DNA from: Oehlia diaphana
Lineage: Eukaryota > Glomeromycota > Glomeromycetes > Glomerales > Glomeraceae
Assembly (NCBI GenBank): GCA_003833135.1
Contig: QZLH01000082.1
Coordinates: forward strand, 72,570-136,569
Direction of reading: 5' to 3'
Length of the DNA: 64,000 nucleotides
Position numbers and translations under genes: made by a program. Positions within the stretch are counted from its first letter, which is position 1. Each line of letters begins with the position of its first letter. This document shows, piece after piece, positions 1-12,517 of this stretch. Under the pieces are notes generated by a model, which saw only the letters and a program-made list of their open reading frames with translations, searched no databases and was not told where the DNA came from.

Positions 1-293
1 GCATTTTCAAATAATCTGAGATGATGTAATTTTTATCTAATAAACCTTTTTTTTTAATTTTTTTTGAATAAATATTGAATAACTTAGCTATGTGATTATA
101 TCTATTAAAAATAAAATGATTGAAATATTACAAATACATATTCTCGCTTTTTTAAACAATAATTTAACTAAACTTTTTTAAATAAATTAATATATATAAA
201 TAGTTTGGGCTAACTAAGAATTTTTTGTTTTTGGTTTTTTTTTAAGTTAAAAAAGGGTAATTTTATTCATTTTAATAATTATAATTATACTAA

Positions 294-3200
294 TTATACT
301 CGGATTCCTCGTCCAGGTGATGACGTGGTTCTTTGCTGTTTTCGACTTTTATCAAAATAATAATTTAGAAGGTTTTGTTGAGCTGCGTTTAAACTACCAA
401 GATACTGGAATAATGTATTATCGTCCCCAATTACTGAATAAATTGCAACAAGTGCATCGACTACCGATTTTCGAATTTCGGGTTTTGGATCGTTGAACCC
501 CTAAAACATTTATTGAAAGTAAAATTTGAATATTATGACATGAAAAAAATTCAAGTACAATATACGTCAACTTACTTTGATAGTTAGTGGCACAATACTT
601 CCGACTTGTCTTTCCAACGATTTTTTATCAAATCTTTTTACCAATTTTGATAAAACTACAAAAGCAGATCCTTTCATGCTTGCCTTTGATCCTAATTGTG
701 GAGAGCTACTACTCGGTAACGGCGAACTTACGAATGTATTAAAAAATTTTGATTCCATTATATCTATTAATGCGTAAAGTCCGACATTAGCATCTACTAT
801 CTGGATATAATTATCTAAAATATCATCGGCCTGTCCGCATACCTGTAGATAAAAAAAAAAAGATTAATAAACAAATATTGCAAATGTTATTTCTATTGTG
901 ATTCGTAGAATAAAAATAATGTACCGCTGGATCAGCCCGACATTCTAATAAGACTCTTAATATATCTCTTTCTTGACTTCTGGTATAATCTGATTGATTA
1001 TTAATCAATTGTCCAAGTAAAATTACTGCACCCTCCTTTAATTCATTATTTTGCTATAGAAATTAAAATAAATAAATATCGCAGAAAATTAATTACTAAA
1101 CAAAATAAACAAATGATTACTTAAATACCTGTTCTAAATCACTCAGGAAACCCATTAACGCATTGATTAGCTCGACAAATCTATCTCCACTCTCCCATAT
1201 ATCCTCCGCCAATTCCTTATTTGATAACGGCGTCTCTTTGGATATTATAATAAGCTTACGAAATAAATGGACGTCAGTATCGTGATCATGTAAGCGAGCT
1301 AATAATGTCGCAAGCAATAAACGTCTCTCTTGAGCAGCACCAGGAAGTGGTGACCCAGGGTTAAAACCTGCCAAAACAAAATTCATAATGAAAATAAGTC
1401 AAATTTGATAACACAGATTAATTCGTGAATTAAAAAAAAGTCTATACTAACGTTGAGCTCTTCTTAAAGCTCTGTCCCGTGCACCAAATATTGAAGAATT
1501 ACCACTATCCACAGAAGATGCAGGTGATGCAGGTGATGGTACTTCAACTACTGCAGAAATATTGTTTATGGACATATTAGTAGGCGATGATTCTTCTGGA
1601 ACAGATATAGTATTTTTCGGGGAAATAAGTGATACATCAGTTACTGAAGTTTCTTCTATTATTTCTGAATCTGTATTTTGTAATACTGTCTCTGAAGGTT
1701 GTTCCATAATCGTCTCTGAAACATTTGACAGTTTTGGTGATGTAGCTAATGTATCGTGTGAATCAATTATTGGAGAAGTGGGTGGTGATGTTCGAAGTGA
1801 ATCATCATCAAGGGACTTGGATTTTTCTTCAATATGCGTCGGTTCTGGAGTTTCAACTTCTTGTATTGGTGCTAATTTTGCATCTACTCCATTATTATCG
1901 GTTTTGAATCGTTCTTCGGGATTCAAATAGAATGGATTTATATTACCACCATTCAATGTATTCGCTAGTTGAGCCCACGTATCTTCGGTAATGAATATAC
2001 TCGTTGGTCGACTTATTGTCATGTCAACGAAATTATCCGGGACATTTTCCTAATATGAATTGTTCTTAATAATAAATATTGAATGCGAATAAGACAAAAT
2101 TGAGTAACAATGCTTTACCTCATGTATACTATCTTCCTCTCTATCCAGTTTTTCTACAAGTTCCTTTAGATTTTCTAGCTCGGGATCCTTATCATCAAAC
2201 TCTTGATAATCATGTGGTAATGGTGGTAACGATACAATACGACCTACTGGTTTATTCATTTGGTCTCTTTCTTTAATATTTAATTTCTCAGATTGATTTA
2301 AATCAAACTCGCTTATAGTATCTTCATCTTCTTCATGGCCTTCACTTGGTCTATCTGTATTTTCAGTCCAATCACTATCTCTTGACCTGCGTCTACCTTT
2401 ATTTATCAATTCAGAACCTCGTTCAGGTGTCTTGCCATTGTCACGATAAATATTTCTTTCATCCCAGTCATTTCTACGTGGGTCCTTCTGCGATGCCTTT
2501 AAACTTCTCTCATCCCACTCATTCTCCTTCGAAATTCTGGGGGATGGCCTCGTATTTTTACCTTCCAAACTTTCCCTAGACTCTTTCGGCCGAAGTCTAT
2601 TCATTCTATCGTCCCATTCATGATCTCTCCTTGGAGAAGGTTGAGTTGATTTTTCATCCCAGTCACTTTCTCTTATGTCTCTCGGTAATGATCGAACGCT
2701 TCTTTCTTCCCAATCATTATCTCTTAAATCTCTTTCTCTTCCAGAAGATCGACTACTAACTTCGTCCCAATCGTTCTCTCTCAGATCTCTTTCTCTCGGT
2801 ATAAGTCGATCAGCTTTATCATCCCAATCAGTTGATTTTGAGCTTCTAAGTGAACGTTTTCCATTTAATCTTTCATCTGAATCGCTTTGGTTAGAGACCC
2901 TAGGGAAAGGACGTCTATCTCTTCCATCCCATTCTTCTTCGCGTAAATCTCTTAGGAATCGTTGATTCCTACCATCTAATTCATGTTCCCTTAATTCTCT
3001 GGGTGCTCTCCTGTCCTTTTCATCGTATTCGTATTCTCTACGTTTATCTCTTTCACTCCAACTATTTTCCTTATGAGGGGTTTTTTCTCTAAACATTCGA
3101 CTTCTTTCATCCTTTGCTGGTCGTCTACCTCTCTCATTCAATTCAAATTCTCTTCGCCTATCTTCATATCTATCATCTTTTTCATATACGTCAGACATAT

Positions 3201-6200
3201 GCCTTTCCCTTTCATCCCAATTACCAGTGTCTCTATACATTCGCCTTTCATATTCACTCTCTCTCGTTGGAGTTTTTGTCCTCCTTATTCTGTCAATATC
3301 TCTTGGATGTGGATCAGGCCACTGAGGTTCAGCAGTTTTTGGTCGGTTTCTTCGTGCCCATTCTTGTTCTTTCGAAATTTCTTTTTGATTTCGTAAGTCA
3401 TCTCTTTGCATTAAATGCGGTGCCCTTTGATTTTCCATCCAATCATTAATATTGTCTTTAATGTTATTTTTACGGGTATCTTGAGGTGGAAATTTATTTG
3501 ACGACTGGAGCTGCAATGGGGGAGGCCTCTGGGCATATAAATGTGATTGCATTTCTCTCTCATATTCACGCTCACGTAACTCATATTCGTGTTGCTGTTG
3601 CAATTCGATTTCACGCTGTTGTTGTAATTGTTGTAATTCTGCTTCACGCTGCTGCTGTATTTCAAGCTCTCGTTGTTGTTGAAGTTCAAACTCACGTTGT
3701 TGTTGAGCTTCAAATTCGCGTTGTTTTTGAATTTCTAATTGCTGTAGTTCAAATTCGCGTTGTTTTTGAATTTCTAATTGCTGTAGTTCAAATTCGCGTT
3801 GTTTTTGAATTTCTAATTGCTGTAGTTCAAATTCGCGCTGTTTTTGAATTTCTAATTGCTGTAGTTCAAATTCGCGTTGCCGTTGCTGCAATTCCAGCTC
3901 TCGCTGTTGCTGTAATTCCAATTCGCGCTGTCTCTGCAATTCAAGATCACGTTGTCTTTGTAATTCTCGCTCCTTTTGTTTTTGTAATTCGAGCTCTTGT
4001 CTTTGCTGTTGTAATTCACGCAGCCGCTGTTGCTGTAATTCACGTTCACGTTGTTGTTGCAATTCTCGTTCTTTTTGCAACTGTATTTCACGCTCACGTT
4101 GTTCTTGTAGCTCACGTTCACGTTGTAATTGTGCCTCACGATCGCGTTGCTTTTTCAGTTCTCTTTCACGTTGTTGTCTTTCTAATTGCTCTTTCCGTTC
4201 TGCAATCACTTGCTCCTCATACATACGCCTTTCTAACTGATGTTGTTCCCATTCTCGTTCTTGTTCTTCCTTAAGCTTTGCTTCTTCCTCAGCTAAAACT
4301 TCTTCCTCAGCTTCATCTAATTCTTCCTCCCATCCAACCATATTACCTACTAATTCTACTATTTTGTTATCGAAAGTAAATAAGATCGTTTCAAATGAAT
4401 CGGGATTTAATTTATGTAAATTTACCAATAAAGTGCTGAGAGGCTGATAATTCTCTGATGTCTCCTTGGTATTATTTGCTAGTGGAATAATTCGGTTGGT
4501 AAGGAGTTTATATTTTTCTCTGTCCCCTAAATATCCAGTAAGCTTTTGCTCATTTTCAACAATCGATAATTTTGGTTCGATTATTTCATTTAACCATAAT
4601 AGAAGTCCGTTCAAAATTTTACGTTTTTGTGGCAATGTAAATACAGGTCCCGCAGACGCTTTTTTTGGCGTCGATACAGGACTTAATAATGATAAACATT
4701 TATTTAGACCTCCAAGAGCATACTCGCTTCCGATAGAATTCTTCACTCCAGGAAAAAGATTTTGAATTAAAATCGATTGTTCCGATTTACTATCGTCATT
4801 AACAATTAATAAAAGCTTTGGTATTAAATTTTCAAGACGAATAACTCTTGCCAATTCAGGAATAACACTAGGATCCAAAAAAGTTTCGATAACTTTAAGA
4901 TATGGATCATGCAACATATTTAGTAATACTGGAGACAATTCTTCATCAGATTTTTTGAAATCGTTTGTTGGAGATGGTTCTAATGATCTTTTTACTACTG
5001 ATTGTGCCACATTAAATAATCCTTGAAGTCGAATATTCCAATCACTATGTTCTAATTGTTCAATGATTGTCAGCTCTCTGGGTTGCATTTGTGGTGGATT
5101 AGGCGAACCCTTTTTGCTTTGTGAAGAACTTGAAGACTTCATAGATGATTTTGTAGGTGAATTGTTGATTGTCGAAATATTGTTTGCGGATTTACTTCTC
5201 ATTGAAGGTGGTGCAGGAGATTTTGAACGCAATGCTGAAGCGCTTACTTGTGGCTTTGCAGACTTTTGAGGTTCTTTTACGTTTCTTGGTGAATCATTTA
5301 GCATTTGATTGTCATTCGTAATACTATCCGATTGTGGAATACTAAGTCGTCTTGATTTACCCATACTTGAAGATCTACCTCTTGGAGCGGGTGTAATTGA
5401 TCGTCTTGGTGGTGATGATGTTATCATTGGTGAGGATGTTATTGAAATATTTCTTGATCGATCGCGTTCTACCTTTTTTTTTACTGCAGGTTCCAAATTT
5501 TTCAAAATCCTACACATATTTTAGCCAGATTAAACTTTTATTTTGTGTTCAAAACTACAATGAAAACGCGTTGTAACAAAACGACATACTTTTCTCCTCT
5601 ATCTGGCCAGACTTCATAAAATGTCCAAAAAACTTCACGACATCCTTCTCTTACTTTGGGTGCAGCATCAGTTAAGCCCTTTCGAACACATTTTTCTAGT
5701 GATTCTACACCACCAGATCGCTCCATTGCATCTCTTCGATCAACATGTGCTTGAATAACCGTTTTCACAAATCCGATAGCATGAGTTCGTAATTGAGTAT
5801 TCTTATCTTCCATTGCATGCCAAATTTGAGTAACAAGTCTAGCATGATATGAACAATGTTGCAATAATGCGTTCGCAGAGTTGGCAGCAGCTCTTGCTAC
5901 CATTTTTTTTGTTGACGAAACCATTCTAATTAAACTTGCAAGTAAATTATCAGTAAAAGGGTCCATTGCTGTTTTAAGGTGTGATACCAAATCTTTAATT
6001 AATCCACTTGTAGCTAATGTAAGTGTTGTTCGTAAACTTGAGAGCTAGTGATCGTTTGTCACCCACAAGTTGAATGATAAAACGATTTTTTTTAAATAAA
6101 AATTAAAATAAATTTTGACTATCTCATAAAAACGTTATTTTTTATTAAAAAAAAAAAAAAAAAATCAAATATTTAAACATACTGATGAAAGAATGCCATC

Positions 6201-7734
6201 CATAATTAATTTCAATCCATTTATAAATATATCTGGATATTGTGATGCTTCTCCTCTTGTCAAAGATCTTAGTCTGTTAATCCCTTTCTCACGAATTAAC
6301 CAATTTTGTTCAGATTCTTTTCCTGAGAATGTTGGCAATAAGTTTTGAAACTCTTTTTCCAGTTCTCTTGCACTTTCGACCTTTAAAAACGGGAAATAAT
6401 AATCGGTGAAATATATATATATATATATAATATGTATGATTAACGAGGTTAGATGTAATATTTTACTTACATGTATTAATCCAACTTCACTATCAGCAGA
6501 ACTAGGAGGTCTAATAGCATGTTCCATAGGTTTCGGTATTTCTTCATTCTGAGTACCACCACTCATATAATCTTCCTCAGTGGGCTCTGTTACATTATCA
6601 GGATAAACATCAACGTCACTTATCTCAACATTAGAACCCATTTTTGATAATATGTATTCTACTATTGCAGGACGAACTGATTGTTTCTCAAGTTCGCGCT
6701 TAAGATCTGACTTTGCATGTGTCGCTGCACCACTGAAATTATTAATTGCATAAATATTCAATAAACTTTGTATGATTAAAAAAGATCAGCAGAATATCAC
6801 CTCACCTGAAAAGTAAAACTATTCTGTCTTTTGCAGTTTCTCTCACTTGTTCATGAGGGTCTTCCAATAATTTTACCATATACGGTAACCATTGTTTTAT
6901 AGAAAAATCTGAGTGTCTCCTAGTAGATGTCACTATCCATTGTAAAATCTGAAATTATGACAAACATGTAAGAATGTGTATTGATATTTAAAATATTAAA
7001 AATATTTAAAATTGTCACCTGTTCGCGAACTCTCCATTGTTTATGTCCGTAAGCTGTCTCTTTAATTATAGTCGCTAATTGTCCTGTAATTGCATTACCA
7101 CCATTCGTCGTAGCCGTATCCCACATAGTCAATAAAACATTTGACGCTGCGTCTCTTGCTTTGTCTCTATTATCTCCTAGTTTATCTATAACTGCCGCTG
7201 CTAAAGCTATAACAACACCCTTAAGAAATGTAGGGTGTGTTTCAGATATTAAAGATATAAATGGATTCAGACAAATTAGTGCTGCATATGAAACTTGCTG
7301 TTGGGAGCCCTTGAGAGCATCTTTCAAAGCTGGTACAAGCTGATTAATTTCTTGTGGCTAAATAAAAAATTTTATAATTAGCATTGATTAAAAAATAATT
7401 GAATATTACTATTTCACCTCAACTTCCATTTCAATTTTTGGTTATTTTAATCGATCAAAATTAAGTTTTTTATTGTAATTTACTAACCTCCAGTGGAGTC
7501 TCCTCTAATAAATCATCTTCTAAATTTGTAATCGCTTCAATTTTTTTGTCCGTGTCTTTTTACATAAAATTAGTTTTTTTGGAATATAATAACCAAAATG
7601 AAATATGTAACAGTATTTATTATCAGTTTTTTTTGCGACAGTAAGTTAAAAACAAACAAAACTTGATATATAAATAATAAAAACATACTATTCCCCTTTA
7701 ATGCGAGAAGCACCTTCTCGACAACTTCGGTCAT
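294..7734 (-). CDS. CLASP/Stu1-type microtubule-associated protein, 13 exons, ~2113 aa
   Basis: CLASP proteins bind microtubule plus ends and promote rescue, acting at the spindle and cortex. I read 13 exons that splice in frame: 7734-7689, 7555-7488, 7357-7019, 6948-6806, 6732-6471, 6380-6183, 6044-5590, 5509-2119, 2049-1452, 1367-1129, 1053-925, 842-576, 500-294. Residues ~39-200 form a first TOG-like HEAT array, ~286-504 a second (CLASP_N type, with VVHR-like helices and a conserved KVREGCREVFW stretch), ~650-900 a third, and ~1835-2113 the C-terminal TOG, ending in a basic tail. A Ser/Pro/Arg-rich linker (~505-640) contains RRLSIPQ, close to but not a true SxIP EB1 motif. Unusual: exon 8 (3.4 kb) adds ~300 residues of Gln/Arg/Glu coiled coil and ~390 residues of charged WDER-type repeats, making the protein much longer than animal CLASPs (~1500 aa). 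The ATG is the first in frame; an AG just upstream suggests a 5' UTR intron. Confidence 0.88.
3712..3877 (-). repeat. 39-bp tandem repeat inside the CLASP coiled coil
   Basis: Four nearly identical 39-bp units start at 3712, 3751, 3790 and 3829, with a partial fifth at 3868. They encode a 13-residue unit QREFELQQLEIQK. The unit length is a multiple of three, so copy-number change keeps the frame. It sits within a longer region of degenerate QRE/LQ repeats (about 3550-4260). Confidence 0.9.
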
Positions 7735-8771
7735 TGGTCCAAATCTGATAGTTTACGTGAGTATTTTCTATTATGTAATATTTTTGCTCAAGGTTCCCAT
7801 TCATATACTATAAAATTTTATTTATTTTTTTTTTTCCCTTTATTAAATCGTCTAGTAAGAATTTTTTTTTTGTTTACAGGCAAAGAAGTGAAAAAAAGTC
7901 AAGAGTCAGGTGATAATCCTATGCTGTTACTAAATTTTAATTAGAATTTCCTAGAATTATGATAAAACTGCGGGTTTATCATCATTTTCTGAGCGCGTGA
8001 GCGCGTGAAAATTTATAAAAAGCAAAGTGACTTTTCAAAGAAAACAATGTGATCAAAGGAAGTTTTTACTGCAGGAAAATAAAAATGTAACACATTCGCG
8101 AAAAAGAAAGTTCCACATTATTTAGTACTGTTATAGTTAGTTTCACACAAGTGTACATATTAAATAGAGCATCGCATTTAATAATTCTTTGGTTGCAAAC
8201 AAATTGTCAAAATAGTTTAGCTTGAATTTTAAAACTATTATTTTAATGTAATAGTCTCTTGATATTTCAAAGATATATTACTGCTTTAAAATTATTTACG
8301 TTATTTATGTCAATTATGTGTAACATTCCATCTTCTTGCAATGAATTAAAATAATATTATTTCAAACAATTATCAGTTTTGGTATATTAATTAAATTAAT
8401 TACCTTCAAGTATTTTAATTTTATAATTTCCTAAATACTTTGATATTATTAAAAAGTTTTCGAATACAAATTTTCACTTTAAATCTTTAAATTAACTTAT
8501 AATAAAGGTATAAGTCTTTGTATATAGTAATTCTAATTGTATAATTACTTAGAAATATTACTATTAATAATTAGTAAAATTAATAACTAATTGATATTTT
8601 TTTAATGATACATAAAATAATACTTTTTTATATAGTAGTATCAGTTCATTATAGTATTAGAGGTACAAGCTTTGCAGTTAGTGTAAATGGTTAAAAAGAA
8701 AGAAAATTTTAATGTGATTTGTGGTTGACTAAAGTGACTATTAATTATTTAAATTAATTAAAGAAATAATT
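7735..8771. other. Intergenic, CLASP upstream / COG8 3' flank
   Basis: About 1 kb of AT-rich DNA between two minus-strand genes. It holds the upstream region of the CLASP gene and the 3' flank of COG8. I see no coding exon. The only striking motif is the GC-rich direct repeat at 7991-8006. Confidence 0.6.
7991..8006. promoter_or_regulatory. Tandem GAGCGCGT motif upstream of CLASP
   Basis: Two abutting copies of GAGCGCGT lie about 260 bp upstream of the CLASP start codon. Read on the CLASP strand this is ACGCGCTC twice, each containing the ACGCG core of fungal MBF/MCB cell-cycle boxes. GC-rich words are rare in this DNA. The regulatory role is inference. Confidence 0.3.
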
Positions 8772-10577
8772 TCAGATATCAACTTTATTTGATATATTAA
8801 TTGAAGCAGGTAAAAATTCTTTTAAAGTATCTAATATCTTAGCTTGGTCAATAACCTTTAAATGAGCTTCGTCTCCTAATGATCCTCCGTAAACTCCATC
8901 CACGTAACATCTTGTAATAAAAGGTACAAAACTTTTAGCAAATGTTGCGTTAAACCCTTGAAGTACTGTTGTATCATGATTATTTTGAATGAGAAGTTTC
9001 CCGTAATCACGTAAGGACTCGGATATTGTCAAGAGGTTCTGGAAAAGATAAGCACCAAGAGTATAATATAATGATGTTGGAGCTATTACACGAAGTGAAT
9101 TAAAAGCTGTTAAATAAGCATTCGTTAAATAAGCAATAGGCGGATAATCTAATAAAATAACCAATGGCGTGAATGATGAAGTCACAGTTGATGAATTTGT
9201 TGAGGAAATTGATGATGATGATGAAGGTCGTATTGAAGGAATGGATTCAAACAAATTGACAGATTTTTTATCACTAATCATCCATGTGTTTGGTATATTT
9301 ACGTTCTTAATAGCTTCATTCAATTCGTCTAAAAATATTTGTGTACCATCCGATATGATTTTCTTAACTATTCTTTCAACAGCTTCTTCAAAATACCCTG
9401 TCACAAGGTGTCTAAAATCAACACCGACTCGACCAAATGACATTCCACAATACATAAGTTGTGTCAATATTGAAGAAAGAGATTGAGTGTCTGTAATAAG
9501 AGGAGTAAACTCGGCAAGAACTGAAGTTAATTGATCAAGAATATGAATTGTGTAATCGGCGAGAACAGAAGTTGCTGTTAAATTACGTCTTCCAGAAGAA
9601 TATTCGTTAGAATCTGAAGATGCCGTCGTCCATGGGGATGAAGGAGATCGTGGAATAATAAATGAAGAATAAATAGGTGTTGAAGCAAGTCCACCTACAT
9701 CATCTGCAAAAATTGCTCTGTACTGAGTAACTATATCAAAAAAATGTTCCCTAAAGATATCGATCCATTTTTTCAAATAATGTACAGGATCTTTCCTTTC
9801 TTTATCAATTGTATGAATTAAAGACTGTAAATAGGCATCTCTAGAGAGCAAAAATACAAGACGTAATTCTGCTTCATCGAATGCTTCCATACGTCTTAGG
9901 TAACCAATTACTTTTAGACAGCTTGGCAACTTGATTTGTTCTCTTAAAAGGGAAATTAATTTTGATAACATTAATTGCATTGTTTGTTTAACATCTTGCT
10001 CAATTTGTTGAATCAAAGGTATATTAGAATGTTTTGAGACAAGTCTAGCAACATGTTGTGATAAATCCATGACTTCAGAATATAGACCATTTCGAACACA
10101 AGTATCCATTAATTGAGGAATTTCCAAAATTTCTAATAAATTATCATGATGTTCTAAAATTGTATTAATTTTATTACGCTGCAATGAAATTTGTTTAGTT
10201 TGTTGAGAAAAAGACTCAGAGGAAGTTTCTAACAATGGTATTTCTGCAATTAGAATGGATAATTGTGAAGATAAATTATCTAAAGAATTATTAATATCGG
10301 CATAACAACTATTAACATGAATACATGACTTATATTCACGAAAAGAAAGTTCTGCCAACTCTTTTTGAATTTTAGATTCTTCATCTTTAACTAAAATAGG
10401 CTCGTGTTTAAGTGATTCTAGAGATAGAGATGTAAGTCTATCTAGGTAATCCTTACCCCATTCTTTATTAACTAATTCTTGTTGTGTTTCAGACAAAGAC
10501 TCTATTAATTGACTCAACAAAATTTCCTGACTAGTATCAGAGAGTATTGAAGTATAAAACTTTTCGTTCTCGGTCAT
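8772..10577 (-). CDS. COG8: COG8 (Dor1), conserved oligomeric Golgi complex subunit 8
   Basis: COG8 is a subunit of lobe B of the COG tether, which holds retrograde vesicles at the Golgi so that glycosylation enzymes recycle. This is a single uninterrupted 601-residue frame, the usual length for the family. The N-terminal half is helical and tether-like. The Dor1 signature runs through residues ~215-290: LPSCLKVIGYLRRMEAFDEA, then ELR..FL..RDAYL, then a DIVTQYRAIFADD stretch. A second family block is MYCGMSFGRVGVDFR near residue 385. A Ser-rich low-complexity insert (~455-475) is typical of proteins in this genome. It is intronless, unlike its neighbours, and shares a 308-bp divergent upstream region with the gene at 10886. 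Confidence 0.9.
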   Translation of the reverse strand: MTENEKFYTSILSDTSQEILLSQLIESLSETQQELVNKEWGKDYLDRLTSLSLESLKHEPILVKDEESKIQKELAELSFREYKSCIHVNSCYADINNSLDNLSSQLSILIAEIPLLETSSESFSQQTKQISLQRNKINTILEHHDNLLEILEIPQLMDTCVRNGLYSEVMDLSQHVARLVSKHSNIPLIQQIEQDVKQTMQLMLSKLISLLREQIKLPSCLKVIGYLRRMEAFDEAELRLVFLLSRDAYLQSLIHTIDKERKDPVHYLKKWIDIFREHFFDIVTQYRAIFADDVGGLASTPIYSSFIIPRSPSSPWTTASSDSNEYSSGRRNLTATSVLADYTIHILDQLTSVLAEFTPLITDTQSLSSILTQLMYCGMSFGRVGVDFRHLVTGYFEEAVERIVKKIISDGTQIFLDELNEAIKNVNIPNTWMISDKKSVNLFESIPSIRPSSSSSISSTNSSTVTSSFTPLVILLDYPPIAYLTNAYLTAFNSLRVIAPTSLYYTLGAYLFQNLLTISESLRDYGKLLIQNNHDTTVLQGFNATFAKSFVPFITRCYVDGVYGGSLGDEAHLKVIDQAKILDTLKEFLPASINISNKVDI

Positions 10578-10885
10578 AACTTATTATGCATTTTGTTAAT
10601 TGATCGCTTAGATATTTTTAAGCTGATGCGTCGTCACACGGTCCAGTGCAGATCAAAATCCGCTTTCTAAGTCTTGCTATATAAAAATTAAGTTGGGTTT
10701 CACAAACGCAAAGCAAATTTTCAGATAAGGATTGTATACTCCGTAGTCCGTGTTCTTCTTTCGCTTCTCACGAGAAAAACTGATTTAAAAACAATATTTT
10801 GATAGTAATTAATTTTCCTGCGAAATAACCCACTATTTTTACTTAGCAACATTTCTTTTAAATTTTTATAGAAATTAAACATAAA
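10578..10885. promoter_or_regulatory. Divergent promoter region between COG8 and the 10886 gene
   Basis: This 308-bp interval separates two divergently oriented start codons, so it must hold both core promoters. It contains a TATATAAAA box near 10677 and the word GATGCGTCGTCACACGG near 10625, with a TGACG bZIP half-site on the minus strand. Pyrimidine tracts precede the plus-strand ATG. Confidence 0.4.
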
Positions 10886-11758
10886 ATGGTTAGAAAACTA
10901 GGACCTAGATTTCATCGGATAGGTTCATTATACCCATATAAAGTTACTGGAGAAAAAAAATCACTTAGCCTTCATTTCGAGACAATATCTCCTAAAGATA
11001 GTAACTCTTCTACAAGTAGTAGTAACTCTTCAACTATTCCCAACTCCCCTACCGATTCGGCAACAATTGTCGGTTCACCTATATCAACTAGAGCTAGTTC
11101 TCCTTTCGAAATAGAATTTAGCGATACAAGATCACAAGATTATTTTTCTGAATTTACAACACTATTCTCGAAATCCTCATCTACGAGCGTTTCATCGGAA
11201 TCAGCCGAAAGTTCAATCTCGACTCCGGATCATTATTCGACCAGCTCTGACTTGTCAACGCCATGTAATAGCAAATATAATCTATCATCTATTAGTCTTC
11301 ATAAGACCTGTAATAATCAAGTCACCAAGAGAAAATCCTCAAAAAATAGTACACGTAAATTGAAATATGAGCAAATTATTACATTTAATGATAATGCTAG
11401 ACTAAACGATGTGATATCAGAAGAACCATTTACAAATTCTGAGATAGTTCCAAATGTTAAATCGGATCATACATATGTAGAAGAAAATGTCAGCTTAATA
11501 GATCCTTCAATATATATTCAGGTATTTTATAAAAAGATTATAATCTTATAATTTATTAAATATTTTTCACTTCTAATATTTTTTTACTAGGAACAAAATC
11601 CGGTCCAAGTAGTTGGAGATCCTAACTTATGGGAAGTACACCCGCCGTATTTCACGTATGATAATTATAATTTACCGAATGGTCCACTCAAGGATGGTGG
11701 ATCGGGCGATGTGTTTTTGACGGATTGGATTGGCCAAGATTTCATTCTAGATTCTTAG
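10886..11758 (+). CDS. Unrecognised Ser/Thr-rich protein, 2 exons, 267 aa
   Basis: I do not recognise this protein. Exon 1 is 10886-11521 and exon 2 is 11591-11758. The donor CAG/GTATTT and acceptor ACTAG/GAA join in phase 0. The N terminus is basic and ordered-looking (MVRKLGPRFHRIGSLYPYKV). Residues ~30-150 are a Ser/Thr-rich low-complexity stretch, followed by a basic patch near 150-160. The C-terminal 55 residues look conserved and aromatic-rich (WEVHPPYFTYDNYN, then FLTDWIGQDFILDS). There are no membrane segments or catalytic motifs. A soluble regulatory protein is possible but not shown. Without exon 2 the frame would run through the intron and end at 11551, losing the conserved-looking tail. 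Confidence 0.65.
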
Positions 11759-12517
11759 TTTTGTTCTGTTAATGCAAATAAATAACATAATATGTACGCT
11801 TTTCCTTCTTTTTCTCTGGAAGAAATTAGATAAATGCTTTAATTCTTTGAGATGGTTTCCTTACAACATAAATTAGGAATGGAAAATATTAACACTTTTC
11901 CTTTTCTATTACAGCTGCTAAAGTGAAATAAGCTGGTTCTTGATAATTTTAATTGTTTTATTAGGATGTGTAAGACTAGATTAATCATAATTTAATATAC
12001 AATAATGCTACAATACCATTTCTTGTTGGAAAATAAGAGTCAGAATATCGTTGGATCAGATCGGTTAACAAAACCTAACAACAATAATATCACTCCCAAA
12101 AACACAAGTTTCACGACAAGGATAAGTTTTAAACGGTCGTTGAATTTTAATGAAACAGGATTTAGAGTTAGATAATGGATATCTTCGTGGGTCTCTTCTA
12201 TAGAAAATAATTCATAATTAACAAATTTAGCTAAAGGGAAAATTTAAAACCTTTGTAAATAAAAAAGTAAAAATTAGATATTTTGTAAAAAAAAAGCTAT
12301 CATATTTGTCACCATTATATAACACACCCGTGTTTGCGGAAATTTTCGGCAGTAAACAAGTCGACCTACGTCGACATTTTTTTTCCACAAGATCTTCATG
12401 CACTAATTTATTTAACAATTAATTACCATCAAATTACGTAAGATGATTTACGCGAAAATTTTTTATAGTAAATTAAGAATTAAGATACCGTCTTTGTAAG
12501 TTTTTATTATATCCAAT
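11759..12517. other. Intergenic, upstream of carotenoid oxygenase
   Basis: About 760 bp of AT-rich sequence with no supported gene. A 63-codon minus-strand frame at 12227-12418 has biased composition and no recognisable features. Two GTCGAC hexamers at 12360 and 12370 stand out. Confidence 0.5.
12360..12375. promoter_or_regulatory. Paired GTCGAC palindromes upstream of the carotenoid oxygenase
   Basis: Two perfect GTCGAC hexamers begin at 12360 and 12370, exactly 10 bp (one helical turn) apart, about 145 bp before the start codon. The spacing would suit a dimeric activator. The role is inferred only. Confidence 0.25.

Noticed and set aside
3486..4274. 262-codon plus-strand open frame
   Set aside because: It is the antisense shadow of the CLASP coiled-coil repeats; its Val/Ala/His-rich repeats mirror the codon pattern of the real gene.
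5340..5400. SxIP EB1-binding motif in CLASP
   Set aside because: The sequence is RRLSIPQ, where the residue two before Ile is Leu, not Ser; only a near match.
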